From NCBI GenBank assembly GCA_947454745.1, contig CANGMV010000054.1, positions 1-7,086 of the forward strand: 7,086 nt of DNA, written 5' to 3'. The DNA is from Bacteroidota bacterium (lineage in GTDB: Bacteria; Bacteroidota; Bacteroidia; Chitinophagales; Chitinophagaceae). Of this stretch, positions 1-6,832 are shown in pieces. The notes beneath the pieces were generated by a model. The model was not told the origin of the DNA, did not search any database, and saw nothing but the letters and a program-made list of their open reading frames with translations. The translations under genes were made by a program, and so were the position numbers. The number at the start of each line of letters is the position of its first letter. Position 1 is the stretch's first letter.

Positions 1-153
1 GAATCAATTGCATCAATTCATACCAATACAGGTAAGTTTCTTTTGAAAAATTTTGGGCCACAGTCCTTTAATTTTGAGGAGCAAATATACTGTTTTCGTA
101 TTAAAACCGTGCAAAAACAGCCTTACGCTTCGTTTAAAAATGGGTATTTATAG
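1..153 (+). CDS. Possible 3' end of an unrecognised gene (partial, runs off the left edge)
   Basis: Frame 1 is open from the first base to a TAG at 151-153, giving 50 residues with no start in the window; the visible protein ends in ...PYASFKNGYL. The other two + frames hit stops within about 45 bases, and a 50-codon open frame is somewhat unlikely by chance at this base composition. I do not recognise the family. The fragment is rich in Phe, Lys and Gln and shows no membrane segment or motif. If real, the gene converges on pruA and the two 3' ends overlap by 31 bases (123-153). The alternative is a chance open frame in the downstream flank of pruA. The call rests only on frame openness and plausible residue composition. 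Confidence 0.35.
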   Translation, partial: ESIASIHTNTGKFLLKNFGPQSFNFEEQIYCFRIKTVQKQPYASFKNGYL

Positions 154-1754
154 TCGGTTGGAGGGTTAAATGTCTCTTTTATGGTTCTAGCACTCAACCA
201 GCGGTACAAATTTAGCATACTTCCGGCTTTATCATTCGTGCCCGAAGCCCTTGCTCCACCAAATGGCTGTTGACCAACCACCGCTCCAGTTGGCTTATCA
301 TTTATATAAAAATTACCCGCCGCATGACGCAGTTTTTGGGTCGCTAATTCAATGGAAGCTCTATCCTGAGAAATAATCGAACCAGTTAATGCATATTTAG
401 AAGTGGAATTTAACAAATCCAATGTCTTTTCAAACTTTGTTGCCGGATAGGTATATATTGTTAATACTGGACCAAAAATTTCCTCACACATGGTAAGGTA
501 TTTTGGATCAGAAGTTTCAATCACCGTTGGCTCAATAAAATAGCCTAATTTTTTACTAAAATTGCCACCTACTAAAATTTTTGCTTTCTTATCTTTTTTT
601 GCTTTGTTAATATACTTTGCAATATTGTCAAATGACTTTTCATCAATCACCGCATTCACAAAATTGGAGAAATCTTCGACCGAACCCATTTTCATTGACT
701 CAACCGCTTTAACTAATTTTGCTTTTACAGCAGGGGCAATATTACTTGGTATGTAAGCACGAGAAGCAGCAGAACATTTTTGTCCCTGAAATTCAAATGC
801 ACCTCTTGCAAGTGCCGTTACCACTGTATCTACATCGGCAGTAGGGTGAACCATTACAAAATCCTTACCACCTGTTTCACCCACAATTCTTGGATAAGAT
901 TTATAGTTAGGAATGTTTTCACCAATCTGCTTCCACATATGATTAAAAACACCAGTTGAACCTGTAAAGTGAACACCAGCAAAATCGGGATGTTTAAAAC
1001 ATACATCACCTAATACCGGACCATCTACATAAACTATATTAATGACTCCATCCGGAAGACCTGCCTCCTTTAAAATGCGCATAAATAATTGTGCCGAATA
1101 AATCTGCGTATTAGCTGGTTTCCATACTACAACATTTCCACACATAGCAGCTGAAGTCGGTAAATTTCCTCCAATTGCAGTAAAGTTAAATGGAGTTACA
1201 GCTAACACAAAACCTTCCAAACCTCTCCATTCCATTCGGTTATGAATACCAGGTGCTGAGACGGGTTGTTGCTTATATATTTCACTTAAAAAGTGAACAT
1301 TGAATCTTAAAAAATCGATCAATTCACAAGCTGCATCAATTTCAGCTTGATAAGCATTTTTACTTTGCCCCAACATAGTGGAGGCGTTCATTTCAAAACG
1401 ATATTTTGTCGCCAATAAATCGGCCGCTTTTAAAAAGATATGCGCTCTTGCTTCCCAACTCATATTGGCCCAACTTTCACGAACTTTTAATGCAGCGCCA
1501 ATGGCTTGATCTACATGCTGCTTAGTACCCATATGAAAATGACCCAATACATGTTTAGTTTCATGTGGAGGATGAATAGACACTTTTTTACCGGTTCTAA
1601 CCGCCTTCCCATTTATGTACATGGGTATATCTAAAGTCTTTTTCTTTAATGCTGCTAAAGCTTGCTTTAACGCTAATTTTTCGATTGAGCCGGGAGCATA
1701 ACCTAAAACAGGTTCATTCGCTGGGCTAGGGTAGTTAAAATATCCAAATTGCAT
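123..1754 (-). CDS. pruA: L-glutamate gamma-semialdehyde (delta-1-pyrroline-5-carboxylate) dehydrogenase
   Basis: This 543-residue aldehyde dehydrogenase carries out the second step of proline degradation: NAD+-dependent oxidation of glutamate semialdehyde/P5C to glutamate in the cytoplasm. The ALDH signatures are all visible: TPFNFTAIGG at about 187-196 and WKPAN at 211-215 (cofactor site), FTGST at 263-267, catalytic-base Glu293 in GETGGK, nucleophile Cys327 in GQKCSAASR, EEIFGPV at about 424-430, and PFGG at 497-500. The length and the C-terminal TIKETF..PTDY.YPF ending match the stand-alone P5C dehydrogenase type (ALDH4A1-like), not a bifunctional PutA. The start is supported by the N-terminal NEPV..YAPGS stretch typical of the family, and nothing upstream suggests an extension. 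No proline dehydrogenase lies in the window. The gene is divergent from the GlmU-like gene across 103 bases, and its 3' end may overlap the partial frame at 1-153. Confidence 0.96.
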   Translation of the reverse strand: MQFGYFNYPSPANEPVLGYAPGSIEKLALKQALAALKKKTLDIPMYINGKAVRTGKKVSIHPPHETKHVLGHFHMGTKQHVDQAIGAALKVRESWANMSWEARAHIFLKAADLLATKYRFEMNASTMLGQSKNAYQAEIDAACELIDFLRFNVHFLSEIYKQQPVSAPGIHNRMEWRGLEGFVLAVTPFNFTAIGGNLPTSAAMCGNVVVWKPANTQIYSAQLFMRILKEAGLPDGVINIVYVDGPVLGDVCFKHPDFAGVHFTGSTGVFNHMWKQIGENIPNYKSYPRIVGETGGKDFVMVHPTADVDTVVTALARGAFEFQGQKCSAASRAYIPSNIAPAVKAKLVKAVESMKMGSVEDFSNFVNAVIDEKSFDNIAKYINKAKKDKKAKILVGGNFSKKLGYFIEPTVIETSDPKYLTMCEEIFGPVLTIYTYPATKFEKTLDLLNSTSKYALTGSIISQDRASIELATQKLRHAAGNFYINDKPTGAVVGQQPFGGARASGTNDKAGSMLNLYRWLSARTIKETFNPPTDYKYPFLNEA

Positions 1755-1832
1755 AGGTAAATATTAGAACACGAAAATAAGCAATTAATAAATAGGTGTT
1801 AGTATTTGAGTAAGGGTAATAGAACTTTACGT

Positions 1833-1840
1833 TAAATTTG
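1833..1840 (+). promoter_or_regulatory. Candidate Bacteroidota-type -7 box for the GlmU-like gene
   Basis: TAAATTTG matches the TAnnTTTG -7 element of the Bacteroidota housekeeping sigma factor and sits 17 bases before the ATG at 1858. A TTTG at 1805-1808 could be the -33 element, but the 24-base gap is longer than the usual 19-21. Transcription would begin a few bases before the start codon, leaving a very short leader. The same 103-base region must also hold the pruA promoter. The best minus-strand match there is TATTTTCG (1779-1772), with one mismatch and no clear -33 partner, so I do not annotate it separately. Confidence 0.45.
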
Positions 1841-1857
1841 TTTAAATATACAAGGGC

Positions 1858-3021
1858 ATGCAATACATTTTAGTAGACATTGCGGATAGGGAAAATTTTT
1901 ACCCTTTTACATTAACGCGTTCTTTAGCTGAAGGTAGAGAAGGAATTTTTAGTTTTCAAGAAAGATGGGAGCAATATTTAAAGGAAGCAGCCGGTGTTTT
2001 TACGGTTCCCTATTTACAAATATTGTATCCGCAATTAGCAGCTTTAAAAACGGATGCTCCGCTCTATTTTATAAACATCACTTGTATTCCGAATAAAGAT
2101 GTTGTTGATGCTATACTAGCATTAAAGGAAGGGGAGAAATTGGTAAGTGAATCAGGTAAATGGATTGCAACCAAAACCAAGGAAAGAAGTTTACCTAAAA
2201 TTTTATTGGGTGATTTACCTCCCATTGATTTTCCGAATGCAACATTTATAATGGATGCCATCCATTTATTACAACTACATCAACATTTTATTAAAAGAGA
2301 TTTTGAGTGGATACAGGCTAACCGAACATCTATAGCTATTGATGCTTCGAATCGAGTGGTAAATGCAGCGCAGGTTTTTATTGAGGAAGGTGCTTCAGTT
2401 GTATGTTCAAATTTAAATGCAAGTGAAGGACCTATATACATTGGTAAAGAAGCAGTTGTAATGGAAGGTACAAGTATCCGAGGACCGTTTGCTTTAGGAC
2501 ATAAAGGGGTCGTTAAAATGAATACGAGTATCTATGGATCCACTAGTATCGGACCTTATTGCTTGGCGGGTGGCGAGATCAAAAATGCCATTATGATGGG
2601 CTATTCCAACAAGGGTCATGAAGGTTATTTAGGAGATAGTATCATTGGATATTGGTGTAATTTGGGTGCTGGTACTTGTAATAGTAATATCAAAAACACA
2701 GCTGGGCCTATTCAAATGTGGAACGAATCCAAACAAATCTGGGATACAATTGGTCAAAAAATGGGCATGTTAGTGGGAGATTATAGTCGTTTTGCCATAC
2801 AGTCAAGTATCAATACGGGTTCCTATATTGGGGTAAGTGCCAATATATTTGGCAATGGACTATTACCCAAAAATATACCCAATTTTACCTGGGGCGTATT
2901 ACCAGGATACCAATTTGAAAAAGTCATAGAGGACATTAATAATTGGAAGAAATTAAAGGGTTTTAGCATTACTGAAGGTGAAAAAACGGTTTTAAAACAC
3001 CTACACCATTTATCTAGTTAA
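1858..3021 (+). CDS. Alternative GlmU-type protein: putative UDP-GlcNAc diphosphorylase / glucosamine-1-phosphate acetyltransferase
   Basis: This 387-residue protein resembles the Bacteroidota family annotated as alternative GlmU, thought to acetylate glucosamine-1-phosphate and couple it to UTP to give UDP-GlcNAc. Residues 1-40 hold the family's N-terminal motif in altered form (PFTLTRSLAEGREGI at 16-30). From about 185 to 345 there is a left-handed beta-helix of hexapeptide repeats (IGKEAV, VVMEGT, SIYGST, SIGPYC). The most conserved block is NKGHEGYLGDSIIGYWCNLGAGT..SNIKN at 251-280, where His254 is the likely acyltransferase base by analogy with classical GlmU. The classical GxGTRxxxxxPK pyrophosphorylase motif is absent, as expected for this family. 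Its activity and exact substrate are inferred. The start follows a promoter-like box and has no usable Shine-Dalgarno; the AAGGG just upstream is too close to act as one. Confidence 0.82.
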   Translation: MQYILVDIADRENFYPFTLTRSLAEGREGIFSFQERWEQYLKEAAGVFTVPYLQILYPQLAALKTDAPLYFINITCIPNKDVVDAILALKEGEKLVSESGKWIATKTKERSLPKILLGDLPPIDFPNATFIMDAIHLLQLHQHFIKRDFEWIQANRTSIAIDASNRVVNAAQVFIEEGASVVCSNLNASEGPIYIGKEAVVMEGTSIRGPFALGHKGVVKMNTSIYGSTSIGPYCLAGGEIKNAIMMGYSNKGHEGYLGDSIIGYWCNLGAGTCNSNIKNTAGPIQMWNESKQIWDTIGQKMGMLVGDYSRFAIQSSINTGSYIGVSANIFGNGLLPKNIPNFTWGVLPGYQFEKVIEDINNWKKLKGFSITEGEKTVLKHLHHLSS

Positions 3022-3057
3022 CCTTCTATTTGTATCGGCTTTCATGTATATTTTAAT

Positions 3058-3065
3058 TACCTTTG
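3058..3065 (+). promoter_or_regulatory. Candidate -7 promoter box for tpiA-lepA
   Basis: TACCTTTG matches the Bacteroidota TAnnTTTG -7 consensus, in the 89-base gap between the GlmU-like gene and tpiA. The nearest possible -33 TTTG is at 3029-3032, a 25-base gap that is longer than ideal. Transcription would begin around 3070, giving a leader of about 40 AT-rich bases before the tpiA ATG at 3111. The gap length together with this box suggests tpiA-lepA has its own promoter rather than depending only on read-through. No terminator hairpin is visible after the GlmU-like gene. Confidence 0.5.
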
Positions 3066-3110
3066 CCCGGCAAAATAGTCCTTCAATTTAATATTATAAA
3101 TAATTAAAAT

Positions 3111-3872
3111 ATGAGAAAGCAAATAGCTGCTGCAAACTGGAAAATGAATTTAAGTCAAAATGAGGCGGAAAGCTTATTAGACCAATTATTAGCTACTGAA
3201 CATAGTTTAAGTGCTAACCAGGAAGCAATTTTTGCTGTTCCTGCAATTTACATACCATTAGCTTCTCAAAAATTAACTGGAAAAACGAATGTATATGTTG
3301 CAGCACAAAACTGTCACCAAAAATCAAATGGTGCTTATACAGGTGAAATTTCTGCACCCATGTTTGCATCGGTTGGTGTTAAGCATATTGTATTAGGACA
3401 TTCTGAGCGTCGTGAATATTTTGCCGAATCAGATGCTTTATTAGCCGAGAAAACGGATGCCGTTTTAGCAATTGGTAGTACCCCAATTTTTTGTTGTGGT
3501 GAACCACTTGACATTAGAGAAGCGGCTACCCAAAATAGTTTTGTGGAAGCTCAATTAAAGAATTCATTGTTTCATTTGTCTGCAGACCAAATCACAAAAG
3601 TAGTAATTGCCTATGAGCCAATTTGGGCAATAGGTACAGGAAAAACTGCAACGAGTGAACAAGCACAAGAAATTCATGCTTATATCAGATCGGTTTTTGC
3701 TGCTAAATATGGTCAATCCGTTGCAGATCAAATTTCTATTTTATACGGAGGAAGTGTGAAGGCTGCAAATGCAAAAGAAATATTTTCTCAACCCGATGTG
3801 GATGGTGGTTTAGTTGGTGGCGCTTCGTTAGTCGCTACCGAATTTGCTGCTATTATTAATGCACTTAAATAG
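3111..3872 (+). CDS. tpiA: Triose-phosphate isomerase
   Basis: This 253-residue glycolytic TIM-barrel enzyme interconverts dihydroxyacetone phosphate and glyceraldehyde-3-phosphate in the cytoplasm. It has full family length and every active-site element: AANWKMN with Asn9 and Lys11, His97 in LGHSERR, catalytic Glu169 in AYEPIWAIGTGKTAT (the start of the flexible loop 6), the phosphate-binding YGGSV at 212-216, and GGLVGGASL at 232-240. The ATG places the NWK motif at its normal distance from the N terminus, and the upstream sequence is A/T-rich without a Shine-Dalgarno. lepA follows after 24 bases on the same strand, so the two are probably co-transcribed, although they have no direct functional link. 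Confidence 0.98.
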   Translation: MRKQIAAANWKMNLSQNEAESLLDQLLATEHSLSANQEAIFAVPAIYIPLASQKLTGKTNVYVAAQNCHQKSNGAYTGEISAPMFASVGVKHIVLGHSERREYFAESDALLAEKTDAVLAIGSTPIFCCGEPLDIREAATQNSFVEAQLKNSLFHLSADQITKVVIAYEPIWAIGTGKTATSEQAQEIHAYIRSVFAAKYGQSVADQISILYGGSVKAANAKEIFSQPDVDGGLVGGASLVATEFAAIINALK

Positions 3873-3896
3873 ATTTTAAAAGACTAGTTTCACTAC

Positions 3897-5681
3897 ATGA
3901 AGAACATAAGAAATTTTTGTATCATCGCGCACATCGATCATGGTAAATCTACTTTGGCAGATCGTTTATTAGAACATACCAAAACGATCACCGAACGTGA
4001 AATGATGAACCAAGTTTTGGATGATATGGATTTGGAACGTGAGAAAGGAATTACAATTAAAAGTCATGCAATTCAAATTAATTACATCCATAAAGGCGAA
4101 ACATATACTTTAAATCTAATTGACACTCCAGGTCACGTTGACTTTAGTTATGAAGTGAGTCGTGCGCTAGCAGCTTGTGAAGGTGCATTGTTATTAGTAG
4201 ATGCATCTCAAGGTATTCAAGCTCAAACTATTTCTAATTTATACTTAGCATTAGATAATAATTTAGAAATCATCCCGGTGATTAATAAAATTGATATGGA
4301 TGGTGCTAAAATACCTGAAGTGACCGACCAAATTATTGATTTAATTGGTTGTAAGCAAGAGGATATTTTATTAGCAAGTGGACGTTCAGGAATTGGTATT
4401 GAAGAAATCCTGCAAGCAGTTTGTGAACGCATCCCTGCACCCGTTGGTGATCTTACTGCTCCTTTACAAGCATTAATTTTTGACAGTGTTTTTAATAGTT
4501 TTAGAGGCATCATTGTTTATTATAGAATTTTAAATGGTGTTTTAAAAAGAAACGACAAGATTCGATTTGTTGCATCTGGCAAAGATTATAATGCCGATGA
4601 AGTAGGTGTATTGAAATTAGCAATGACACCAAAAGAACAAGTAAGTGCTGGAGATGTTGGCTATATTATCACCGGAATTAAAAATGCCAAGGAAGTAAAA
4701 GTAGGAGATACGATTACTTTGGCAAATAACCCAGGTGAAATGATCAATGGTTTTGAAGAAGTTAAACCAATGGTATTCGCAGGAATTTATCCAGTAAACA
4801 CCGATGAGTTTGAAGAGTTAAGAGATTGTATGGAGAAGCTTCAATTAAACGACGCTTCATTGACTTTTGAGTTAGAAACATCACAAGCATTAGGTTTTGG
4901 TTTCCGTTGTGGATTCCTTGGATTATTGCATATGGAAATTATCCAAGAACGTTTAGAACGTGAGTTTAACCAAACAGTAATCACAACTGTGCCTAACGTA
5001 AGCTTTATTGCCTACACCACTAGGAAAGAAAAAATCATTGTAAACAATCCAGCCGAAATGCCGGATCCTGTTAAGATTGATTATATCGAAGAGCCATTTA
5101 TTAGGGCTCAGATTATTACCACACCCGATTATATTGGTAACATTATCACTTTATGTTTAGGTAAGCGTGGTATGTTAATTAATCAAAGTTATTTAACGCC
5201 ATCCCGTGTTGAATTGATTTTTGAAATGCCATTAACCGAGATCGTATTTGACTTTTATGATAAACTAAAAAGTGGAACACGTGGTTATGCCTCTTTCGAT
5301 TATACACAAATAGGATTTAGAGAAGCCGATATCGTGAAGATGGACATTTTATTAAACAGTGAGAAAGTGGATGCTTTAAGTGCTTTAATTCATAGAGGTA
5401 AATCAGCCGAATTTGGTCGTAAGCTTTGTGAGAAATTAAAAGAATTATTGACCAAGCAACAATTCCAAATTGCTATTCAAGCAGCTATTGGAGCAAAAGT
5501 AGTTGCGCGTGAAAATATATCTGCAATGCGTAAGGATGTTACTGCCAAATGTTATGGTGGTGATATTAGTCGAAAACGTAAATTGTTAGAAAAGCAAAAA
5601 GAAGGTAAAAAGAGAATGCGTCAAATTGGAAATGTAGAAATTCCACAAGAAGCTTTCTTAGCTGTGCTGAAGTTAGACTAA
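3897..5681 (+). CDS. lepA: Elongation factor 4 (ribosome-bound translational GTPase)
   Basis: This 594-residue protein is normal length for EF4/LepA, a GTPase that binds the ribosome and affects elongation or subunit biogenesis; its exact role is debated. The G motifs are in place: G1 AHIDHGKST at 11-19, switch-[11 protein letters not shown] at about 47-56, G3 DTPGH at 76-80, G4 NKID at 130-133, and the G5 position SGRSG at about 161-165. EF-G-like domains II, III and V follow, and the LepA-specific C-terminal domain is clear: [23 protein letters not shown] and the basic [17 protein letters not shown] tail. No frameshift or deletion is seen. It lies 24 bases after tpiA. Its TAA (5679-5681) directly abuts the stop of the convergent gmhB, so any terminator must lie inside that neighbour (see 5703-5731). 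Confidence 0.98.
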   Translation: MKNIRNFCIIAHIDHGKSTLADRLLEHTKTITEREMMNQVLDDMDLEREKGITIKSHAIQINYIHKGETYTLNLIDTPGHVDFSYEVSRALAACEGALLLVDASQGIQAQTISNLYLALDNNLEIIPVINKIDMDGAKIPEVTDQIIDLIGCKQEDILLASGRSGIGIEEILQAVCERIPAPVGDLTAPLQALIFDSVFNSFRGIIVYYRILNGVLKRNDKIRFVASGKDYNADEVGVLKLAMTPKEQVSAGDVGYIITGIKNAKEVKVGDTITLANNPGEMINGFEEVKPMVFAGIYPVNTDEFEELRDCMEKLQLNDASLTFELETSQALGFGFRCGFLGLLHMEIIQERLEREFNQTVITTVPNVSFIAYTTRKEKIIVNNPAEMPDPVKIDYIEEPFIRAQIITTPDYIGNIITLCLGKRGMLINQSYLTPSRVELIFEMPLTEIVFDFYDKLKSGTRGYASFDYTQIGFREADIVKMDILLNSEKVDALSALIHRGKSAEFGRKLCEKLKELLTKQQFQIAIQAAIGAKVVARENISAMRKDVTAKCYGGDISRKRKLLEKQKEGKKRMRQIGNVEIPQEAFLAVLKLD

Positions 5682-6233
5682 TTATAAAGCTTGTGCAAAC
5701 GCCAATAGATTATCGAAACGGTAATCTATTGTTTCGTGTGGGAAAGCTGTTTCGGGATGGGTAGTAGCTACAAATATAGTATGTAACCCAGCGTTTCTTC
5801 CAAAATGCATGTCACTTGTTCGGTTCCCAACCATGATGGATTCTTCGAAATTTATTTGAGGAAAAATCTCTTTTGCTTGCAAAGCCATACCGGGTTGAGG
5901 TTTTCGATTAGGTGAATTATTGTCCAAATCGGCACAATAAAAAATATGGTCAATTCTTCCACCCACTTGATCAATTCTTTTTATCATATGCTCATGAATG
6001 ATTGCTAAATCATCATGCGTCATTAATCCCCTTCCAATTCCTTTTTGATTGGTTGTAATTACGATTGTCTTAAATTTTTTAGCAAGTAAGGGTAGGGCAA
6101 TAAGACTTTGTTCATAAAATTCAAACTCCTGCCAGTTTTTTATATAGTCATCATTGCGCTCAACATTTATCACACCATCTCTATCTAAAAATAGTGTCCA
6201 ATTTGAATTGATATCGGAAAGTTGAAATGACAT
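5682..6233 (-). CDS. gmhB: GmhB-like HAD-IIIA phosphatase, putative D-glycero-D-manno-heptose 1,7-bisphosphate 7-phosphatase
   Basis: This 183-residue cytoplasmic HAD phosphatase is expected to remove the 7-phosphate from heptose 1,7-bisphosphate on the way to nucleotide-heptose. Visible are motif I LFLDRDGVIN (nucleophile Asp17, acid/base Asp19), motif II VITTNQKGIGRG (Thr60/Thr61), motif III RKPQPGM with Lys111, and motif IV VGNRTSDM at 135-142. Two features depart from E. coli GmhB as I remember it. The Cys/His zinc loop keeps only Cys100 (FYCADLDNNSPNRKP), and the first motif-IV metal-ligand Asp is Asn137. Related HAD-IIIA hydrolases, including the phosphatase part of HisB, are alternatives, but gmhA lies only 6 bases upstream in the same operon and favours the heptose role. 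The ATG at 6233 has no Shine-Dalgarno. Confidence 0.82.
   Translation of the reverse strand: MSFQLSDINSNWTLFLDRDGVINVERNDDYIKNWQEFEFYEQSLIALPLLAKKFKTIVITTNQKGIGRGLMTHDDLAIIHEHMIKRIDQVGGRIDHIFYCADLDNNSPNRKPQPGMALQAKEIFPQINFEESIMVGNRTSDMHFGRNAGLHTIFVATTHPETAFPHETIDYRFDNLLAFAQAL
5703..5731 (+). terminator. Hairpin within the gmhB 3' end, likely lepA terminator
   Basis: CAATAGATTA (5703-5712) and TAATCTATTG (5722-5731) form a perfect 10-bp inverted repeat. Within the 9-base spacer, T5713-G5721 can wobble pair and C5714-G5720 and G5715-C5719 pair normally, so the + strand RNA folds into a 13-bp stem with an AAA loop. It starts 21 bases after the lepA stop and is followed by TTTCGT, a short and weak U tract. 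The wobble becomes an A-C mismatch on the minus strand, so the fold is better for the lepA transcript. It lies inside gmhB codons specifying IDYRFDNLL. The short U tract and AT-rich stem lower confidence. Confidence 0.55.
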
Positions 6234-6239
6234 AGGATC

Positions 6240-6821
6240 TTATTTACCGAATATATTAATCTCTACTAATTCACAAATAATATGTCCTACTAAAATATGC
6301 GACTCTTGAATACGAGGGGTAGTGTTAGAGGGTACATTAATTAAATAATCTCCCAAGTCTTTCATTTTTCCACCTTTTTGTCCAGTAAATCCAATAGTGG
6401 TAACGCCAATTGTTTTAGCCATTTCAAATGCTTTCACAATATTACCAGAATTGCCCGAAGTGCTAATGCCCACTAAAACATCACCTGGCTTTGCTAAACC
6501 TTCTAATAAGCGAGCATAAATTACATCGTAACTATAGTCATTCGCCACAGCGGTTAAATAGGAACTATTACAATGCAATGCATCCGATGGCAAAGCTTTA
6601 CGATCCTTATAAAAACGTCCCGAAAATTCGGCAGCTAAATGTTGAGCATCGGCAGCACTTCCTCCATTCCCAGCAAAATAAACTGCATTCCCATTTTGGA
6701 ATGCCTTGGTAATTACCTCGGTAACCGTTTGAATTTGTTGTACGAGTGATGCATCCGCTAACAATTGCTCTTTAACTTGTATGGATGCTTTAATAATATC
6801 AGTGATAGCTTGTATTGACAT
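6240..6821 (-). CDS. gmhA: Sedoheptulose-7-phosphate isomerase (phosphoheptose isomerase)
   Basis: This 193-residue SIS-domain enzyme converts sedoheptulose 7-phosphate to D-glycero-D-manno-heptose 7-phosphate, the first committed step of nucleotide-heptose synthesis, in the cytoplasm. The core motif FAGNGGSAADAQHLAAEFSGRF (about 49-70) carries His61 and Glu65. STSGNS at 120-125 is the phosphate-binding loop, and RIQESHILVGH supplies Gln172 and His180. These four fall at the same numbers as the metal and catalytic residues I recall for E. coli GmhA (H61, E65, Q172, H180), which supports both the identity and the start codon. One variation: the segment before AVAND reads CNSS where Asp is common (Asn85). 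It sits 11 bases after the glycosyltransferase stop and 6 bases before gmhB, so it is almost certainly co-transcribed with both. No hldE-type kinase/nucleotidyltransferase is in the window. Confidence 0.95.
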   Translation of the reverse strand: MSIQAITDIIKASIQVKEQLLADASLVQQIQTVTEVITKAFQNGNAVYFAGNGGSAADAQHLAAEFSGRFYKDRKALPSDALHCNSSYLTAVANDYSYDVIYARLLEGLAKPGDVLVGISTSGNSGNIVKAFEMAKTIGVTTIGFTGQKGGKMKDLGDYLINVPSNTTPRIQESHILVGHIICELVEINIFGK

Positions 6822-6832
6822 TTGATTTGCTA

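Noticed and set aside
90..120. Inverted repeat CTGTTTT...AAAACAG just after the pruA stop, as a pruA terminator
   Set aside because: The arms are only 7 bp and mostly A-T, the loop is 17 bases with no good internal pairing, and no T tract follows on the minus strand.
562..756. Small + strand ORF with a hydrophobic N terminus inside pruA
   Set aside because: It is antisense to a fully conserved pruA, and its apparent hydrophobicity follows from reading Lys-rich pruA codons backwards; no promoter or start context.
1852..1856. AAGGG before the GlmU-like start as a Shine-Dalgarno
   Set aside because: Only one base separates it from the ATG, too close to act as a ribosome-binding site, and no other gene here has one.
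4223..4513. 96-codon minus-strand ORF inside lepA
   Set aside because: It is antisense to the conserved G4/G5 and domain II region of lepA, with no recognisable motif and no upstream signals.
5650..5692. AAGCTTT/AAAGCTT inverted repeat spanning the lepA-gmhB stop junction
   Set aside because: The 7-bp arms are separated by 29 bases and there is no T tract; the hairpin at 5703-5731 is far better.
6491..6712. + strand ORF inside gmhA
   Set aside because: It is a shadow frame opposite the SIS core motifs, with no supporting start signal or family resemblance.
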